From contig JAPOHD010000013.1 of assembly GCA_026671195.1 (NCBI GenBank), positions 124,001 through 188,000 on the forward strand: a stretch of DNA of 64,000 nucleotides, written 5' to 3'. Of the stretch, positions 49,906-59,404 are shown in pieces (position 1 is the stretch's first letter; the number at the start of each line of letters is the position of its first letter). Source of the stretch: Draconibacterium aestuarii. GTDB lineage: Bacteria; Bacteroidota; Bacteroidia; Bacteroidales; Prolixibacteraceae. The position numbers and the translations under genes are program-made. The notes under the pieces were generated by a model that was given only the letters and a program-made list of their open reading frames with translations, did not search any database and was not told where the DNA came from.

Positions 49906-50550
49906 ATGCGGAAACGAGAACTATTCGACTTTGTAATTCAATATTTCGAGGAGACGATGCCAATTGCGGAAACTGAATTGGACTATGAAAATCCCTTTGA
50001 ATTAATTGTGGCTGTTATTTTATCAGCGCAGTGCACCGACAAACGGGTGAATCAAATTACACCCGATCTGTTAAAACGATTTCCAACTCCGCAAAAAATG
50101 GCAGAAGTTGAACCTGCAGAGGTTTTTGATTATATAAGAAGTTGCTCGTACCCAAACAACAAAGCCAAACACCTGGTTGGAATGGCTCAGAAACTATTGG
50201 AATTATTCGATGGTGAAGTGCCCAGCGATGTTGACGATTTACAAAAACTTCCGGGTGTTGGTCGAAAAACTGCAAATGTAATTGCATCGGTAGTGTATAA
50301 TAAGCCGGCTTTGGCAGTTGATACGCATGTTTTTCGGGTGGCCGCGCGAATTGGATTGAGCACCAATGCAAAAACACCTCTGGCAACCGAACAACAACTT
50401 ATGAAGTACTTTCCCGCGGAACTGGTTCCGAAGGCACATCACTGGCTGATTTTGCACGGCCGTTATACTTGCATTGCTCGCAAACCAAAATGTACTAAAT
50501 GCGGACTAACCGAAGTATGTAAATTCTATAATAAGGAAGTAATAAAATGA
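49906..50550 (+). CDS. nth: Endonuclease III
   Basis: 214 residues. Helix-hairpin-helix LQKLPGVGRKTANVIASVVY with catalytic Lys (LPGVGRKTA), then VDTHVFRVAARIGL (catalytic Asp), and a C-terminal 4Fe-4S cluster C-x6-C-x2-C-x5-C (CIARKPKCTKCGLTEVC). It removes oxidised pyrimidines and cuts the abasic site. The stop overlaps the next ATG by 4 bases. Confidence 0.96.
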   Translation: MRKRELFDFVIQYFEETMPIAETELDYENPFELIVAVILSAQCTDKRVNQITPDLLKRFPTPQKMAEVEPAEVFDYIRSCSYPNNKAKHLVGMAQKLLELFDGEVPSDVDDLQKLPGVGRKTANVIASVVYNKPALAVDTHVFRVAARIGLSTNAKTPLATEQQLMKYFPAELVPKAHHWLILHGRYTCIARKPKCTKCGLTEVCKFYNKEVIK

Positions 50551-51845
50551 AAAATACAATTCAATACGTATTCTTTTTGCTGGTAATCGCATCAGCTTGT
50601 AATAACTCTGCTGATGAATTTAAAAATGATGTTGAGTATACCTATTCTGTTCCAATATATGGAAATAGCTGGGTGATAGATGATATTAGCAAGAATCACG
50701 AAGTTATTGGCGAAAAGGGATTAACAAACTGGACCGACCCGGATACCAAAATCAGAATATATTTTAAAACGGAAAACAAAGGGGCACTTGATGTCGCTTT
50801 TGTTGCAAAATCGATGGCAGCCTCAGAAATAGAAGTGAGTTTAGGCAAAGAATCAAAGCAAGTTAAATATGAAAATACAGGATTGGATACACTTGTTGCC
50901 GGCCGTTTTAAAATTACCGAACCTGGTTATCATTCGATTGAAGTTCAGGGCGTAGAAAAAAGTGGGGCGGCTTTCCCGGAGATACAAAACGTTTTAATTG
51001 GAGGGGAAGCAACAACAGGAAAAGTTTGGTTTGTAAAAGAGGACTTCTACTGGGGCAGGCGAGGGCCTTCGGTGCATTTGCAATTTCAGGTGCCCGGGCA
51101 AGCAGGTGATGTAGCTTATTTTTACAACGAAATTAATGTTCCTGAAGGAAACGATGTGCTTGGTTCGTACTTTATGGCCAATGGTTTCGGACAGGGATAT
51201 TTTGGTATTCAGGTAAATTCGGCCGACGAACGCCGGGTACTATTCTCTGTTTGGAGCCCTTATAATACCGATAATCCTTCGGAGATTCCGGCAGACCAAC
51301 GAATAAAATTGCTGAAGAAAGGTGAAGGAGTACAGACCGGAGAATTTGGAAACGAAGGTTCCGGCGGTCAAAGCTATTACAAGTTTATGTGGAAAGCCGG
51401 AACGACTTATAAATTCCTTTTAAAAGGAAAACCTGCCGGGAATGATTTTACCGATTTTACGGCCTGGTTTTTTGCACCTGAAGTGAATGAATGGAAACTG
51501 ATTGCCAGTTTTAGTCGTCCTAAAACAAATACGTATTTAACAAGTTTGTACTCTTTCCTTGAGAATTTTTACACAAATACAGGTCACTTATCACGTTTGG
51601 GAAATTTTGGTAACCAGTGGATTTATACAACAAATAACGAATGGATTGAACTCACCAAAATAAAATTTACAGCAGATGCTACCGCCCGAAAAGAATCGCG
51701 AATGGATTATGCAGGTGGAGTAAATGGAAATCAGTTTTTTCTGAAGAATTGTGGTTTTTTTAGCGAAACTACTCCTGTTGATTCGTATTTTGAAAGACAA
51801 GACGGCGGTTTGGCACCTGTTATTAATTTTGAAGATCTGCCGTAA
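50547..51845 (+). CDS. DUF3472 lipoprotein with N-terminal DUF5077 domain
   Basis: 432 residues with a lipoprotein signal (YVFFLLVIASAC). Residues 25-150 fit DUF5077 (carbohydrate-module-like jelly roll); the rest has the DUF3472 pattern PSVHLQFQVPGQAGDVAYFYNEINVPEGND and YFGIQVNSADERRVLFSVWSPYNTD. Members occur in Bacteroidota polysaccharide loci, but activity is unknown. Coupled to nth by a 4-base overlap, which is odd for an unrelated pair. Confidence 0.8.
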   Translation: MKNTIQYVFFLLVIASACNNSADEFKNDVEYTYSVPIYGNSWVIDDISKNHEVIGEKGLTNWTDPDTKIRIYFKTENKGALDVAFVAKSMAASEIEVSLGKESKQVKYENTGLDTLVAGRFKITEPGYHSIEVQGVEKSGAAFPEIQNVLIGGEATTGKVWFVKEDFYWGRRGPSVHLQFQVPGQAGDVAYFYNEINVPEGNDVLGSYFMANGFGQGYFGIQVNSADERRVLFSVWSPYNTDNPSEIPADQRIKLLKKGEGVQTGEFGNEGSGGQSYYKFMWKAGTTYKFLLKGKPAGNDFTDFTAWFFAPEVNEWKLIASFSRPKTNTYLTSLYSFLENFYTNTGHLSRLGNFGNQWIYTTNNEWIELTKIKFTADATARKESRMDYAGGVNGNQFFLKNCGFFSETTPVDSYFERQDGGLAPVINFEDLP

Positions 51846-51952
51846 ACTGAAGAAATGAATTTAAGGAATACCTTTTCATTCAATGATTGCTAACTTTAGC
51901 ATCAACTTTTTTACGAATACTGCGTTTCTCAATTTTCAACTGACTTAACATT

Positions 51953-52525
51953 ATGGATAATACATCTATTTCTGAAATTATAAAAAACCGGAGGGCAACT
52001 CCGCCCCGTTTGTTTACCAAAAGAGAGCTAGCAAAAGAAGTAATTGAACAACTTTTGGAAAGTGCCACTTGGGCACCTAACCACAAAAAAACAGAACCCT
52101 GGCGATTTAAAATTTATACGGGTGACGCAAAGGTAAAACTTGCTGCTGAAACGTATGCTATTTTAAAAGAAAAACAGGCCGAAGGATATCCGGTTGCGCC
52201 CGAAAAAATGGAAAAGTTTAAATCAACGCTCGACCGTGTACCTGTGGCCATTGCCATAATAGTGCAATACGATCTGGCAAGGCGTTTGCCGGAATGGGAA
52301 GAAATTGCGGCGGTTTCCATGGCCGTACAAAATATGTGGTTGCATGCCACCGAACTGGGACTTGGTGCGTTTTGGGCAACCCCGGCATTTATGGAATTGT
52401 TTGAAGAAGTTTTGGAAATCAAACCCGGACAAAAGTGTTTGGGATTTTTTTATCTGGGAGAAATTATGATGGATTATCCTTCTCCGGGCAGAGGTGATCT
52501 GTCAGCGAAAGCAGAGTGGAAGTAA
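51953..52525 (+). CDS. Nitroreductase-family FMN oxidoreductase
   Basis: 190 residues. N-terminus ISEIIKNRRATPPRLFTKRELAKEVIEQLLESATWAPNHKKTEPWRF has the R-R-(S/A) FMN phosphate site and A-P-(S/N)-x-x-x-x-(E)-P-W-R-F of the YdjA-like branch. QNMWLHATELGLGAFWATP and the C-terminal GFFYLGE(I) follow. Probably reduces nitroaromatics, quinones or flavin-like partners with NAD(P)H; natural substrate unknown. Confidence 0.85.
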   Translation: MDNTSISEIIKNRRATPPRLFTKRELAKEVIEQLLESATWAPNHKKTEPWRFKIYTGDAKVKLAAETYAILKEKQAEGYPVAPEKMEKFKSTLDRVPVAIAIIVQYDLARRLPEWEEIAAVSMAVQNMWLHATELGLGAFWATPAFMELFEEVLEIKPGQKCLGFFYLGEIMMDYPSPGRGDLSAKAEWK

Positions 52526-52560
52526 TGTAAGTTCATGGTTCAAGGTTTAAAGTTTATAAG

Positions 52561-53745
52561 ATGAAGAAAGTAGTTCCGTTTTTGTTGTTCGTTTTAATTG
52601 CGCATCTTTCTGTGGCGCAGAATCTGAATCCGGCCGGTTTTCATACCCACCGTGAATCCTTAAAAAACTCATTCCTAAAATTTCAGAATGAGAAAAAGGG
52701 AAGAGTGGCTTTTTTAGGTGGTTCCATAACCTATAATCCGGGTTGGCGCGATTCGGTGTGTAATTACCTTCAACAGCGGTTTCCGGAAACGGAGTTTGAT
52801 TTTATTGCTGCCGGAATTCCATCAATGGGATCAACACCGGCTGCATTTCGTTTTGAGCGCGATGTACTAAAAAATGGCCCGGTTGATTTGCTTTTTGAAG
52901 AAGCAGCTGTTAATGATGATACAAATAGCCGATCTCCCGAAGAAATGGTTCGCGGAATGGAAGGCATTGTCCGTCATGCCAGAAGCGCCAAACCTGCCTG
53001 CGATATTGTAATTATGCATTTTGTCGATCCGGGGAAAATGGACGAATACCGTTCTGCAAAAATACCGGTTGTTATTCAGCAACACGAAAAAGTGGCTGAA
53101 CATTATACTATCTCAACCATAAACCTTGCAAAAGAAGTAACCGAACGAATTGATGCCGGTGAGTTCGATTGGGATAACGATTTTGTGAATCTGCATCCTT
53201 CACCCTTTGGGCAGGGAGTTTATGCCCGGTCGATCATTCAGTTTTTGGAAGATGAATTCAGCAACGATTTTTCAAAAGAAAAAGCAGAACAACATGAAAC
53301 TCCGACTCCTTTGGATAAATTTTGTTACGATGCCGGGAAATTAATTGCTCCGAATCCGCCAAAACCAATAAAAGGCTGGGAGTTTGTTGAAAACTGGCAC
53401 CCGGATAACGATAAAGGAACACGACTGAATTACACAAACGTACCCATGTTGGTGGGAGAGTATCCGGGGAAGATTATCAAATTTCAGTTTAAAGGAAATG
53501 CCGTTGGAATTGCCGTTGCTGCCGGACCAGATGCCGGAATTATTGAGTACAGCATTGACGATCAGCCCTGGGAAAAGCAGGATTTGTTTACGCAATGGAG
53601 CAATAACCTGTATTTGCCGTGGTACTTTACGCTGGAAAGTGGTTTGAAAAACCGGAAACATACCATTCAAATTCGTTTAAGCGATGAGAAAAATCCTGAA
53701 AGTACAGGGAGAAAATGTGTGTTGAGGTATTTTTATTTCAACTAG
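52561..53745 (+). CDS. SGNH/GDSL hydrolase, secreted
   Basis: 394 residues with a signal peptide (VVPFLLFVLIAHLSVAQ). SGNH block I FLGGSITYNPGW, block III EEAAVNDDTN (Asn), and block V FVNLHPSPFGQGVYA (His in N-L-H-P-S) are present. The last 120 residues form a beta-sandwich (IIKFQFKGNAVGIAVAAGPDAGIIEYSIDD), typical of the C-terminal module of xylan/rhamnogalacturonan acetyl esterases. It likely removes acyl groups from a polysaccharide. Confidence 0.8.
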   Translation: MKKVVPFLLFVLIAHLSVAQNLNPAGFHTHRESLKNSFLKFQNEKKGRVAFLGGSITYNPGWRDSVCNYLQQRFPETEFDFIAAGIPSMGSTPAAFRFERDVLKNGPVDLLFEEAAVNDDTNSRSPEEMVRGMEGIVRHARSAKPACDIVIMHFVDPGKMDEYRSAKIPVVIQQHEKVAEHYTISTINLAKEVTERIDAGEFDWDNDFVNLHPSPFGQGVYARSIIQFLEDEFSNDFSKEKAEQHETPTPLDKFCYDAGKLIAPNPPKPIKGWEFVENWHPDNDKGTRLNYTNVPMLVGEYPGKIIKFQFKGNAVGIAVAAGPDAGIIEYSIDDQPWEKQDLFTQWSNNLYLPWYFTLESGLKNRKHTIQIRLSDEKNPESTGRKCVLRYFYFN

Positions 53746-53769
53746 TAAGAAGTTAACACATACAAAATA

Positions 53770-53806
53770 GAAAATCCCGGGAGAGTTGATCTTTCCCGGG
53801 ATTTTT
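53770..53806. terminator. Bidirectional terminator between convergent genes
   Basis: AAAATCCCGGGA and TCCCGGGATTTTT pair around a ten-base loop; A and T runs on the two sides serve both the SGNH gene and pepD. Confidence 0.75.
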
Positions 53807-53830
53807 ATTGGTTAAACTTTTTGCTTGTAA

Positions 53831-55285
53831 CTATTTTATATTCGCCAAAACATCCACTAAATGTTTCCAGAATTTTTCGGTTGTAGCAATATCCAGACGT
53901 TCGTCGGGTGAGTGCGCCCCGCGTATGGTTGGGCCAAACGATACCATGTCGAGATGCGGGTATTTTTCAAGGAAAAGACCACATTCCAAACCGGCGTGTA
54001 TTGAGCGAACAACCGGTTCATTTCCAAATAGTTTTTTGTAGGACTCCACCGTAGTTTTTAAAACCTCCGAATTCGGGTTGGGCGCCCATCCCGGGTAACC
54101 ATCGGAATGATGTACTTCAGCACCGGCCAGTTTAAATACCGATTCAACGGTTTCTGCCGCATACTCTTTCCTGCTTTTAATTTCGCTGCGCTGGCTGGTG
54201 GTAATCAGAATTTTATTTCCATCGGCAAATTTTACCGAGGCCAGGTTGGTCGATGTTTCAACCATTCCTTTCATTCGCGTGCTCATTTCCAAAACACCGT
54301 GCGGACAGGCATAAATTGAATGAAGCAGTTGTTGCTGTGTTGGTTTATCGATTATTTGAGATGGTAGTTCTGTTTCAGAGCAAGTAATTTGCAAGCCTGG
54401 TTCAGCTAGTTCATATTCAAATTTTATGGCTTTGGTAAGCTGAGTTATTGCTTCAATCACATTTTCTTTATCAGAAACAGGAACGGTAATTACGCCGGAA
54501 GCCTCGCGGGCAATGGCATTACGCAGGTTCCCGCCGTTAAAATCGGCAAGTCGCGCACTGAATTTATCAGCCGCATTCCAGATAAAACGATTCAGAATTT
54601 TGTTGGCATTTCCACGGTTTTTGTGAATATCGTCGCCCGAATGACCACCAAGCAAACCTGCAACCGTAATTTTTAAGGCCACCGAATTTTCAGGCACAGT
54701 TTCTTTTTTATATTCGAAAGTGGCAAGGGTATCGATACCGCCTGCACATCCGATAAAAATCTCGCCCTCGTCTTCCGAGTCAAGATTAAGCAGAACAGAA
54801 CCACTTAGAAAACCCGGTTGAAGCGCAAAAGCTCCGGTTAATCCGGTTTCTTCGTCAACGGTCATCAAACATTCAAGGGCACCGTGTTTTAAATCGGTTG
54901 AAGTAAGAACAGCCAGTTGCGCCGCAATTCCAATGCCGCAGTCGGCACCCAGTGTAGTTCCATTTGCTTTTACCCAACCATCAATAATTACTGTCTCAAT
55001 GGCATCGTTGTCAAAATCAAAAACCTTATCCGAGTTTTTTTCGCAAACCATGTCCATGTGCGTTTGCAAAATAATGGTTGGTGAATTTTCCATTCCGGGT
55101 GTTGCCGGCTTTCGTATCAGAACATTTCCGGCTGCATCGGTTTTGCTTTTCAGGTGATGCTCGTCTGCAAAATCGAGTAAAAACTTTCTTATTTTTTCCT
55201 CCTTTTTAGAGGGGCGTGGCACCTGGCAAATAGCTTCGAAATAGTGAAACAGGGGTTGAGGTGTTAATGCACTTAATTTATTCAT
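53831..55285 (-). CDS. pepD: Aminoacyl-histidine dipeptidase PepD (M20C)
   Basis: 484 residues. Metal site residues: LQTHMDMVCEKN (H-x-D), ANGTTLGADCGIGIAAQLAVL (bridging Asp), MTVDEETGLTGAFAL (catalytic Glu pair), LLGGHSGDDIHKNRGNA in the lid and FGPTIRGAHSPDERLDI at the end (His ligand). It hydrolyses Xaa-His and other dipeptides in the cytoplasm. The gene has its own terminator. Confidence 0.93.
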   Translation of the reverse strand: MNKLSALTPQPLFHYFEAICQVPRPSKKEEKIRKFLLDFADEHHLKSKTDAAGNVLIRKPATPGMENSPTIILQTHMDMVCEKNSDKVFDFDNDAIETVIIDGWVKANGTTLGADCGIGIAAQLAVLTSTDLKHGALECLMTVDEETGLTGAFALQPGFLSGSVLLNLDSEDEGEIFIGCAGGIDTLATFEYKKETVPENSVALKITVAGLLGGHSGDDIHKNRGNANKILNRFIWNAADKFSARLADFNGGNLRNAIAREASGVITVPVSDKENVIEAITQLTKAIKFEYELAEPGLQITCSETELPSQIIDKPTQQQLLHSIYACPHGVLEMSTRMKGMVETSTNLASVKFADGNKILITTSQRSEIKSRKEYAAETVESVFKLAGAEVHHSDGYPGWAPNPNSEVLKTTVESYKKLFGNEPVVRSIHAGLECGLFLEKYPHLDMVSFGPTIRGAHSPDERLDIATTEKFWKHLVDVLANIK

Positions 55286-55340
55286 GAGGATTTTTTATTT
55301 TTTTAAATAACTTCTGATAAAGGTATTTTGTTTTGGAGCA

Positions 55341-56372
55341 CTATTCATTAAGTTTTCCGCGTTGGCTGAGTAATATGGCAAAAGGCCTTGTCTCCGGAAC
55401 TTCTGACATGATAATGATTAGAATTACAGTAATTGGTACGCTAAGCAGCATACCTGAAATTCCCCAGATTACACCCCATATGGCCAGGGTAAGAAAAACA
55501 ACCAGTGGGCTGATGTTTAGTGTGTTACCCATTAATCGTGGTTCAACAATATTTCCAACAATCATTTGTATTGTTCCTACTATCGACAAAACCAGGATGC
55601 CGGGAGTAAATTCGCCAAACTGAAGAATCGCAAATAATGCCGGGAATACAGTGGCAATTAACGAGCCAATGGTGGGAATAAAATTTAAAATGAATATGAG
55701 GAACGCCCAAAATATAGGAGCATCGATACCAATAAATAATAATGCAACATAACTAAGAAAACCGGTAAGTAAACTTGTAACTGTTTTTAACGCAATGTAG
55801 TTGCCTATTGAATGGTCGATTTTATTTACCAATGCATTTACATGGTTATAACGTTCTTTATCGGGGTACATTGCCTTTAATTTTTTAGGGAATATAGGTT
55901 CTTCCAAAAGCAAAAATACGAGGTACAACAGAACCGTAAATGTGTTGCCAAATAAACCAGTGAGTGCAGACAACAACGATGAGAGCAGACTGGCAAAATT
56001 CATATCCTTGGCAAAATCGCCGAGCATCGACATCAGGTCTATGTTGAACTGGCGATCAATGGCTGCAGTCATTTTTGTAACGTTGGTCTGGTACTCCGGT
56101 AATGTTTTCGAAAGTTCGGAAATATTACTTGTAATCATTGTTCCGGCAAAAACCAAAAACCCGAGTAGTACAATTGTCGATGACAACGTAAGAATCCATT
56201 TGGGAAGTTTCCCGATAAATTTCACCTTCGATAAAATCTTTTTAATCACCCGTATCAGAAACCAGAAAAGTATGGCCAGAATAAATGGGATGATGATTGA
56301 TTGTGCGTAAATGCAAACCACTACAACGGTAATAACAATCAGGAAAATGTATATTTTTTTTGCGGTATCCAT
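55341..56372 (-). CDS. AI-2E/PerM family permease
   Basis: 343 residues, about eight membrane segments. Signature GNIVEPRLMGNTLNISPLVVFLTLAIWGVIWGISGMLLSVPITVIL matches the family's (E)-P-x-x-(M)-G...(G)-(M/I)-(L)-(S/A)-(V/I)-P. It is related to the protein at 36536-37615 but not a recent copy. Export of an unknown substrate is expected. It lies 55 bases upstream of pepD on the same strand. Confidence 0.83.
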   Translation of the reverse strand: MDTAKKIYIFLIVITVVVVCIYAQSIIIPFILAILFWFLIRVIKKILSKVKFIGKLPKWILTLSSTIVLLGFLVFAGTMITSNISELSKTLPEYQTNVTKMTAAIDRQFNIDLMSMLGDFAKDMNFASLLSSLLSALTGLFGNTFTVLLYLVFLLLEEPIFPKKLKAMYPDKERYNHVNALVNKIDHSIGNYIALKTVTSLLTGFLSYVALLFIGIDAPIFWAFLIFILNFIPTIGSLIATVFPALFAILQFGEFTPGILVLSIVGTIQMIVGNIVEPRLMGNTLNISPLVVFLTLAIWGVIWGISGMLLSVPITVILIIIMSEVPETRPFAILLSQRGKLNE

Positions 56373-56765
56373 ACGGGTAAATTTGAATTAACAAAATACG
56401 AAAATTTACACTTGTTAGCTGAATATAGTGGATTATTATACCGGTGTCGTCTATTTAATAAACTTTTAAATTTTCTTCCACTCTTTTTCGAAACTGTAAT
56501 CATACATCGGTTTTCCTGCACGATATTGCCTCGAAAGGCGTTGCCGATGCCGGGACTTTGACAGTGTCGGTGTGCATAAATCCAATAGGGGAATTTATGT
56601 TCTATCTCTTGTTCAAGTTTGGGGTGTTGCCCCAACTCTCATTTACTCCGACTCCAAGATTAATAAGTCATTACTGCTTCAAAGCCATGTTTTTGATTTC
56701 AGAACAATTATAAAAACCTGATATTTAATTGCTAATTTTAAAAGAAATAATCGTTGCTTATTTCA
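56373..56765. other. Intergenic region, no intact gene
   Basis: About 390 bases. Minus-strand frames in it (for example one ending KPMYDYSFEKEWKKI) look like a protein tail, but no start or longer frame exists. Possibly a gene remnant; nothing else seen. Confidence 0.4.
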
Positions 56766-57542
56766 ATGATCAATAGAACCAAAACAACCATATTCTTCAC
56801 TATTCTTGTGGTTACTCATCTGCTGTTATCTTATTACTATTTTGGTAAGTGGTGGAATGCGTCGCTGGGTACATTGTTGATAGTAGGAATTTGCTACATC
56901 AACTGGAGAAAAGATTTTTTACAGTTTTCTGGTTTAAAAGTGAAGATGATAAACGTGGTTGTATCTGTATTATTAACTGGTGTAATTATCCTCATTTCGT
57001 TTTCTTTTATACATTATGTCGCACTTCGTCAGCAGATAAGAATTGAATTCGCAGGTTGGAAAAATCTTTGCCACAATGTTTTCTATATTTTAAATGAAGA
57101 GATTGTATTTGGTTCGGTAATATTATTCTCGTTAATAAGGAGTAAGAATGTGAAACCTTTGGCGGCTTCAATTGGTTTGGCTTTTATTTTTTCGACAGGA
57201 CATTTTATTTTTTATAAATGGATTTTTCTTGATAAAGGTATTCTGGAAATTTCAACACTTTGCACTTTGTTTTTTATTGCCGTAGTTCGTAATAATATAA
57301 TCCTTTACACCGGGCATATAGCATATTCCTGGTCACTTCATTTCGGATGGATGTTTGTAATGTTCGGATGCAATCATATTGATGTGTATACGAATACCAG
57401 CATGTCGGAGTTAACCCGATTTAATATGTATTTGGGCACCACTACCATGGTTGTCGTTTCTTTTTTAATGGCTGTGGGAAGTTTGTATTTGATGTTGGAA
57501 AACCGTCGAAATGATGCAGTAATACTACATTCTGACCATTAA
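56766..57542 (+). CDS. CPBP-like membrane protein
   Basis: 258 residues from MINRTKTTIF at 56766 (a TTG four codons earlier is unlikely). About seven membrane segments. NEEIVFGSVILFSL, FSTGHFIFYKW and NIILYTGHIAYSWSLHFGWMFV align with motifs 1, 2 and 3 of the CPBP/Abi intramembrane protease family (E-E-x-x-x-R; F-x-x-x-H; H/N). Motif 1 has Gly in place of the Arg, so proteolysis is uncertain. It meets the saccharopine dehydrogenase gene tail to tail 8 bases away. Confidence 0.55.
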   Translation: MINRTKTTIFFTILVVTHLLLSYYYFGKWWNASLGTLLIVGICYINWRKDFLQFSGLKVKMINVVVSVLLTGVIILISFSFIHYVALRQQIRIEFAGWKNLCHNVFYILNEEIVFGSVILFSLIRSKNVKPLAASIGLAFIFSTGHFIFYKWIFLDKGILEISTLCTLFFIAVVRNNIILYTGHIAYSWSLHFGWMFVMFGCNHIDVYTNTSMSELTRFNMYLGTTTMVVVSFLMAVGSLYLMLENRRNDAVILHSDH

Positions 57543-57550
57543 GCCCTCTA

Positions 57551-58882
57551 TTATCCCAACTTTTCCTTTTCCGGCAAACCCCACTCTTCAATCATGGCAA
57601 TTCCCATTTTTTCGAGTTCGTTTAAAATAGGTTCGTAAATGCTTTTTGCAACTGGAATACGAACGCCGGTGTCGGTAATCTTGTCATCCAAAATCAGTTG
57701 CACGGCTATGGCAGCTGGCAAAGCAACGGTTCGAGCAATCGATGTGTCTTCTTTGGTGGCAAAATCAAGCAGTCTCGATTTGATTACCTCTTTTTTCCCC
57801 TCAGCCGTTTCAATCAGGAACGAGTGCAGCATAATAACCATGTCGCGGGCTCCTTCTGGCAACATCATTTTTTTCAACATCAAGTTGGCGGTCAGGTCAA
57901 AGTTCGAACCACTATCAATGGCAACCAGGTCGTCACTAAAAAGTCCGAGCCACTCCATTGCCACAACGGCAGGACTGTCGATACGCAGGTTAAGTCTTTC
58001 TGCCACTTTTTCTTTCATATTGGCCGGGTACACTTCTAACTGTCGGGCCATAATTTTTTTGTAGGTTTTGCCTTCAAAAGACTGCTGATCGTATGATATC
58101 ATTCCCAGCGCTTTTATGGCATCCATTATTTCGCACCAGTTTTGGTACCGAAAGGTTCCACGGTACATGGTTTCCACGTTGGGTAAATTGTAAATATCGA
58201 TGTAAGCCAGCGAATCGCGGTTCGGATAAACCTCCATTGTCCCCACTTCCGGGAAATCAATTTGTAATGGATTTTTAAACAGGTCTTTTGTTGGAATTTC
58301 CACTATTTCGCCATCTTTCTTGAACTTTGCACCATTGTTTCCGGCCATAATAACTCCTTTGGGCGACCACGAAAACTTATATTTGAACGGATTGTCGGTT
58401 TCCTCAGGAGCTGCCAGCGCACCGCAAAGCGAGTAAAATTCTTTTATTTTTCCACCCAGGCTCTGCACTTTATCTATAATGCGCATGGCGGTCATGTGGT
58501 CAAAACCGGGATCAACCCCGATTTCATTCAGAATAATAATTCCTGCCTTCAGCGCTTTATCGTTAAGTGCCTTCATCTCATCCGAAACATACGATGTGGT
58601 TACCATGTTTTTTTTGTGTTTAATACACAATTTTGCGACAGTAACATGATGTGCATAAGGCAACAAACTTACCGTTAAATCATGGCTGGTAATCATTTTT
58701 TCCAACGTATCCACATCATCAATTGTCCACGACACAGCTTTTCCGTTTGCACGGTTTCCAATCAATTTTTCAGCTTTCGAAACTGTACGACTGGCAATGG
58801 TAAGTGCAATATCATTATTGAGTATATAATCTGCTATGGGTTTGGCTACCATTCCGGCGCCAAGTAAAAGTACTTTCTTCAT
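57551..58882 (-). CDS. Saccharopine dehydrogenase, glutamate-forming (Lys9-like)
   Basis: 443 residues against 446 for yeast Lys9. N-terminal NAD(P) fold MKKVLLLGAGMVAKPIADYI; then VTTSYVSDEMKAL, MNEIGVDPG-type segment (ILNEIGVDPGFDHMTAMRIID), SLCGALAAPEETDNPFKYKFSWSPKGV and FRYQNWCEIMDAIKALGM. I see these same blocks in Lys9 from memory. The enzyme interconverts saccharopine with 2-aminoadipate semialdehyde plus glutamate. In a bacterium with the diaminopimelate route to lysine, this points to lysine breakdown. It is divergent from the KamA-CoA-transferase operon, sharing the 522-base control region. Confidence 0.85.
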   Translation of the reverse strand: MKKVLLLGAGMVAKPIADYILNNDIALTIASRTVSKAEKLIGNRANGKAVSWTIDDVDTLEKMITSHDLTVSLLPYAHHVTVAKLCIKHKKNMVTTSYVSDEMKALNDKALKAGIIILNEIGVDPGFDHMTAMRIIDKVQSLGGKIKEFYSLCGALAAPEETDNPFKYKFSWSPKGVIMAGNNGAKFKKDGEIVEIPTKDLFKNPLQIDFPEVGTMEVYPNRDSLAYIDIYNLPNVETMYRGTFRYQNWCEIMDAIKALGMISYDQQSFEGKTYKKIMARQLEVYPANMKEKVAERLNLRIDSPAVVAMEWLGLFSDDLVAIDSGSNFDLTANLMLKKMMLPEGARDMVIMLHSFLIETAEGKKEVIKSRLLDFATKEDTSIARTVALPAAIAVQLILDDKITDTGVRIPVAKSIYEPILNELEKMGIAMIEEWGLPEKEKLG

Positions 58883-59404
58883 AATTCGTTTAACTGTTTT
58901 CTTTTCGAATGTACGTAATTAGCAACAAATCGTTTGATTTTTGTCAATCACATTCAATCTCTCAAATGTGGTGTTTTTTTCTCGATTTAAAGCTGATTTA
59001 TCTTGTATAATCTGTTTTTATGTTTATAAAACATTTAATTATCATTTTTCATGCCATTTATTTTTTCTAAATTCGGGCATGATTCAATCGTATCAATGTC
59101 CGGTATTTTTTTACCTCGGGATGCCAGAGTGTCTCGACGATGATACTATGTCTCATTAGCTACGCCCGTAGCATTTATCAAAATTGCATAAGCTACATCA
59201 TAGCTTTTGTTTTTCAACGATCTTTTTAAGTACTCTAAACTGCCGGCTGTATAATGGCAACGGATTTATAATTAAGGATAAAATTCTGACGATGAATTAA
59301 CCCTGATTTTATTTCTGCGTAAAACCGTACGGCAGTGTACATCGAAAAACAAGAATAGACTTTTACTTGAATTAATAACAGAAACCTTTACTAATAGTAT
59401 TTTT
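58883..59404. other. Divergent control region of the lysine-linked genes
   Basis: 522 bases with no gene, between the saccharopine dehydrogenase (minus) and the KamA-like gene (plus). Two small hairpins stand out near 59158-59205: GCTAC-GCC-CGTAGC-like and AAGCTA-CATCA-TAGCTT. A short frame in it is not convincing. Both promoters must lie here; no clear TAnnTTTG box was found. Confidence 0.5.

Noticed and set aside
56339..56635. Minus-strand 98-residue frame upstream of the second AI-2E gene
   Set aside because: Overlaps the AI-2E start; composition is not protein-like. A short tail in another frame may be a remnant, but it is too small to call.
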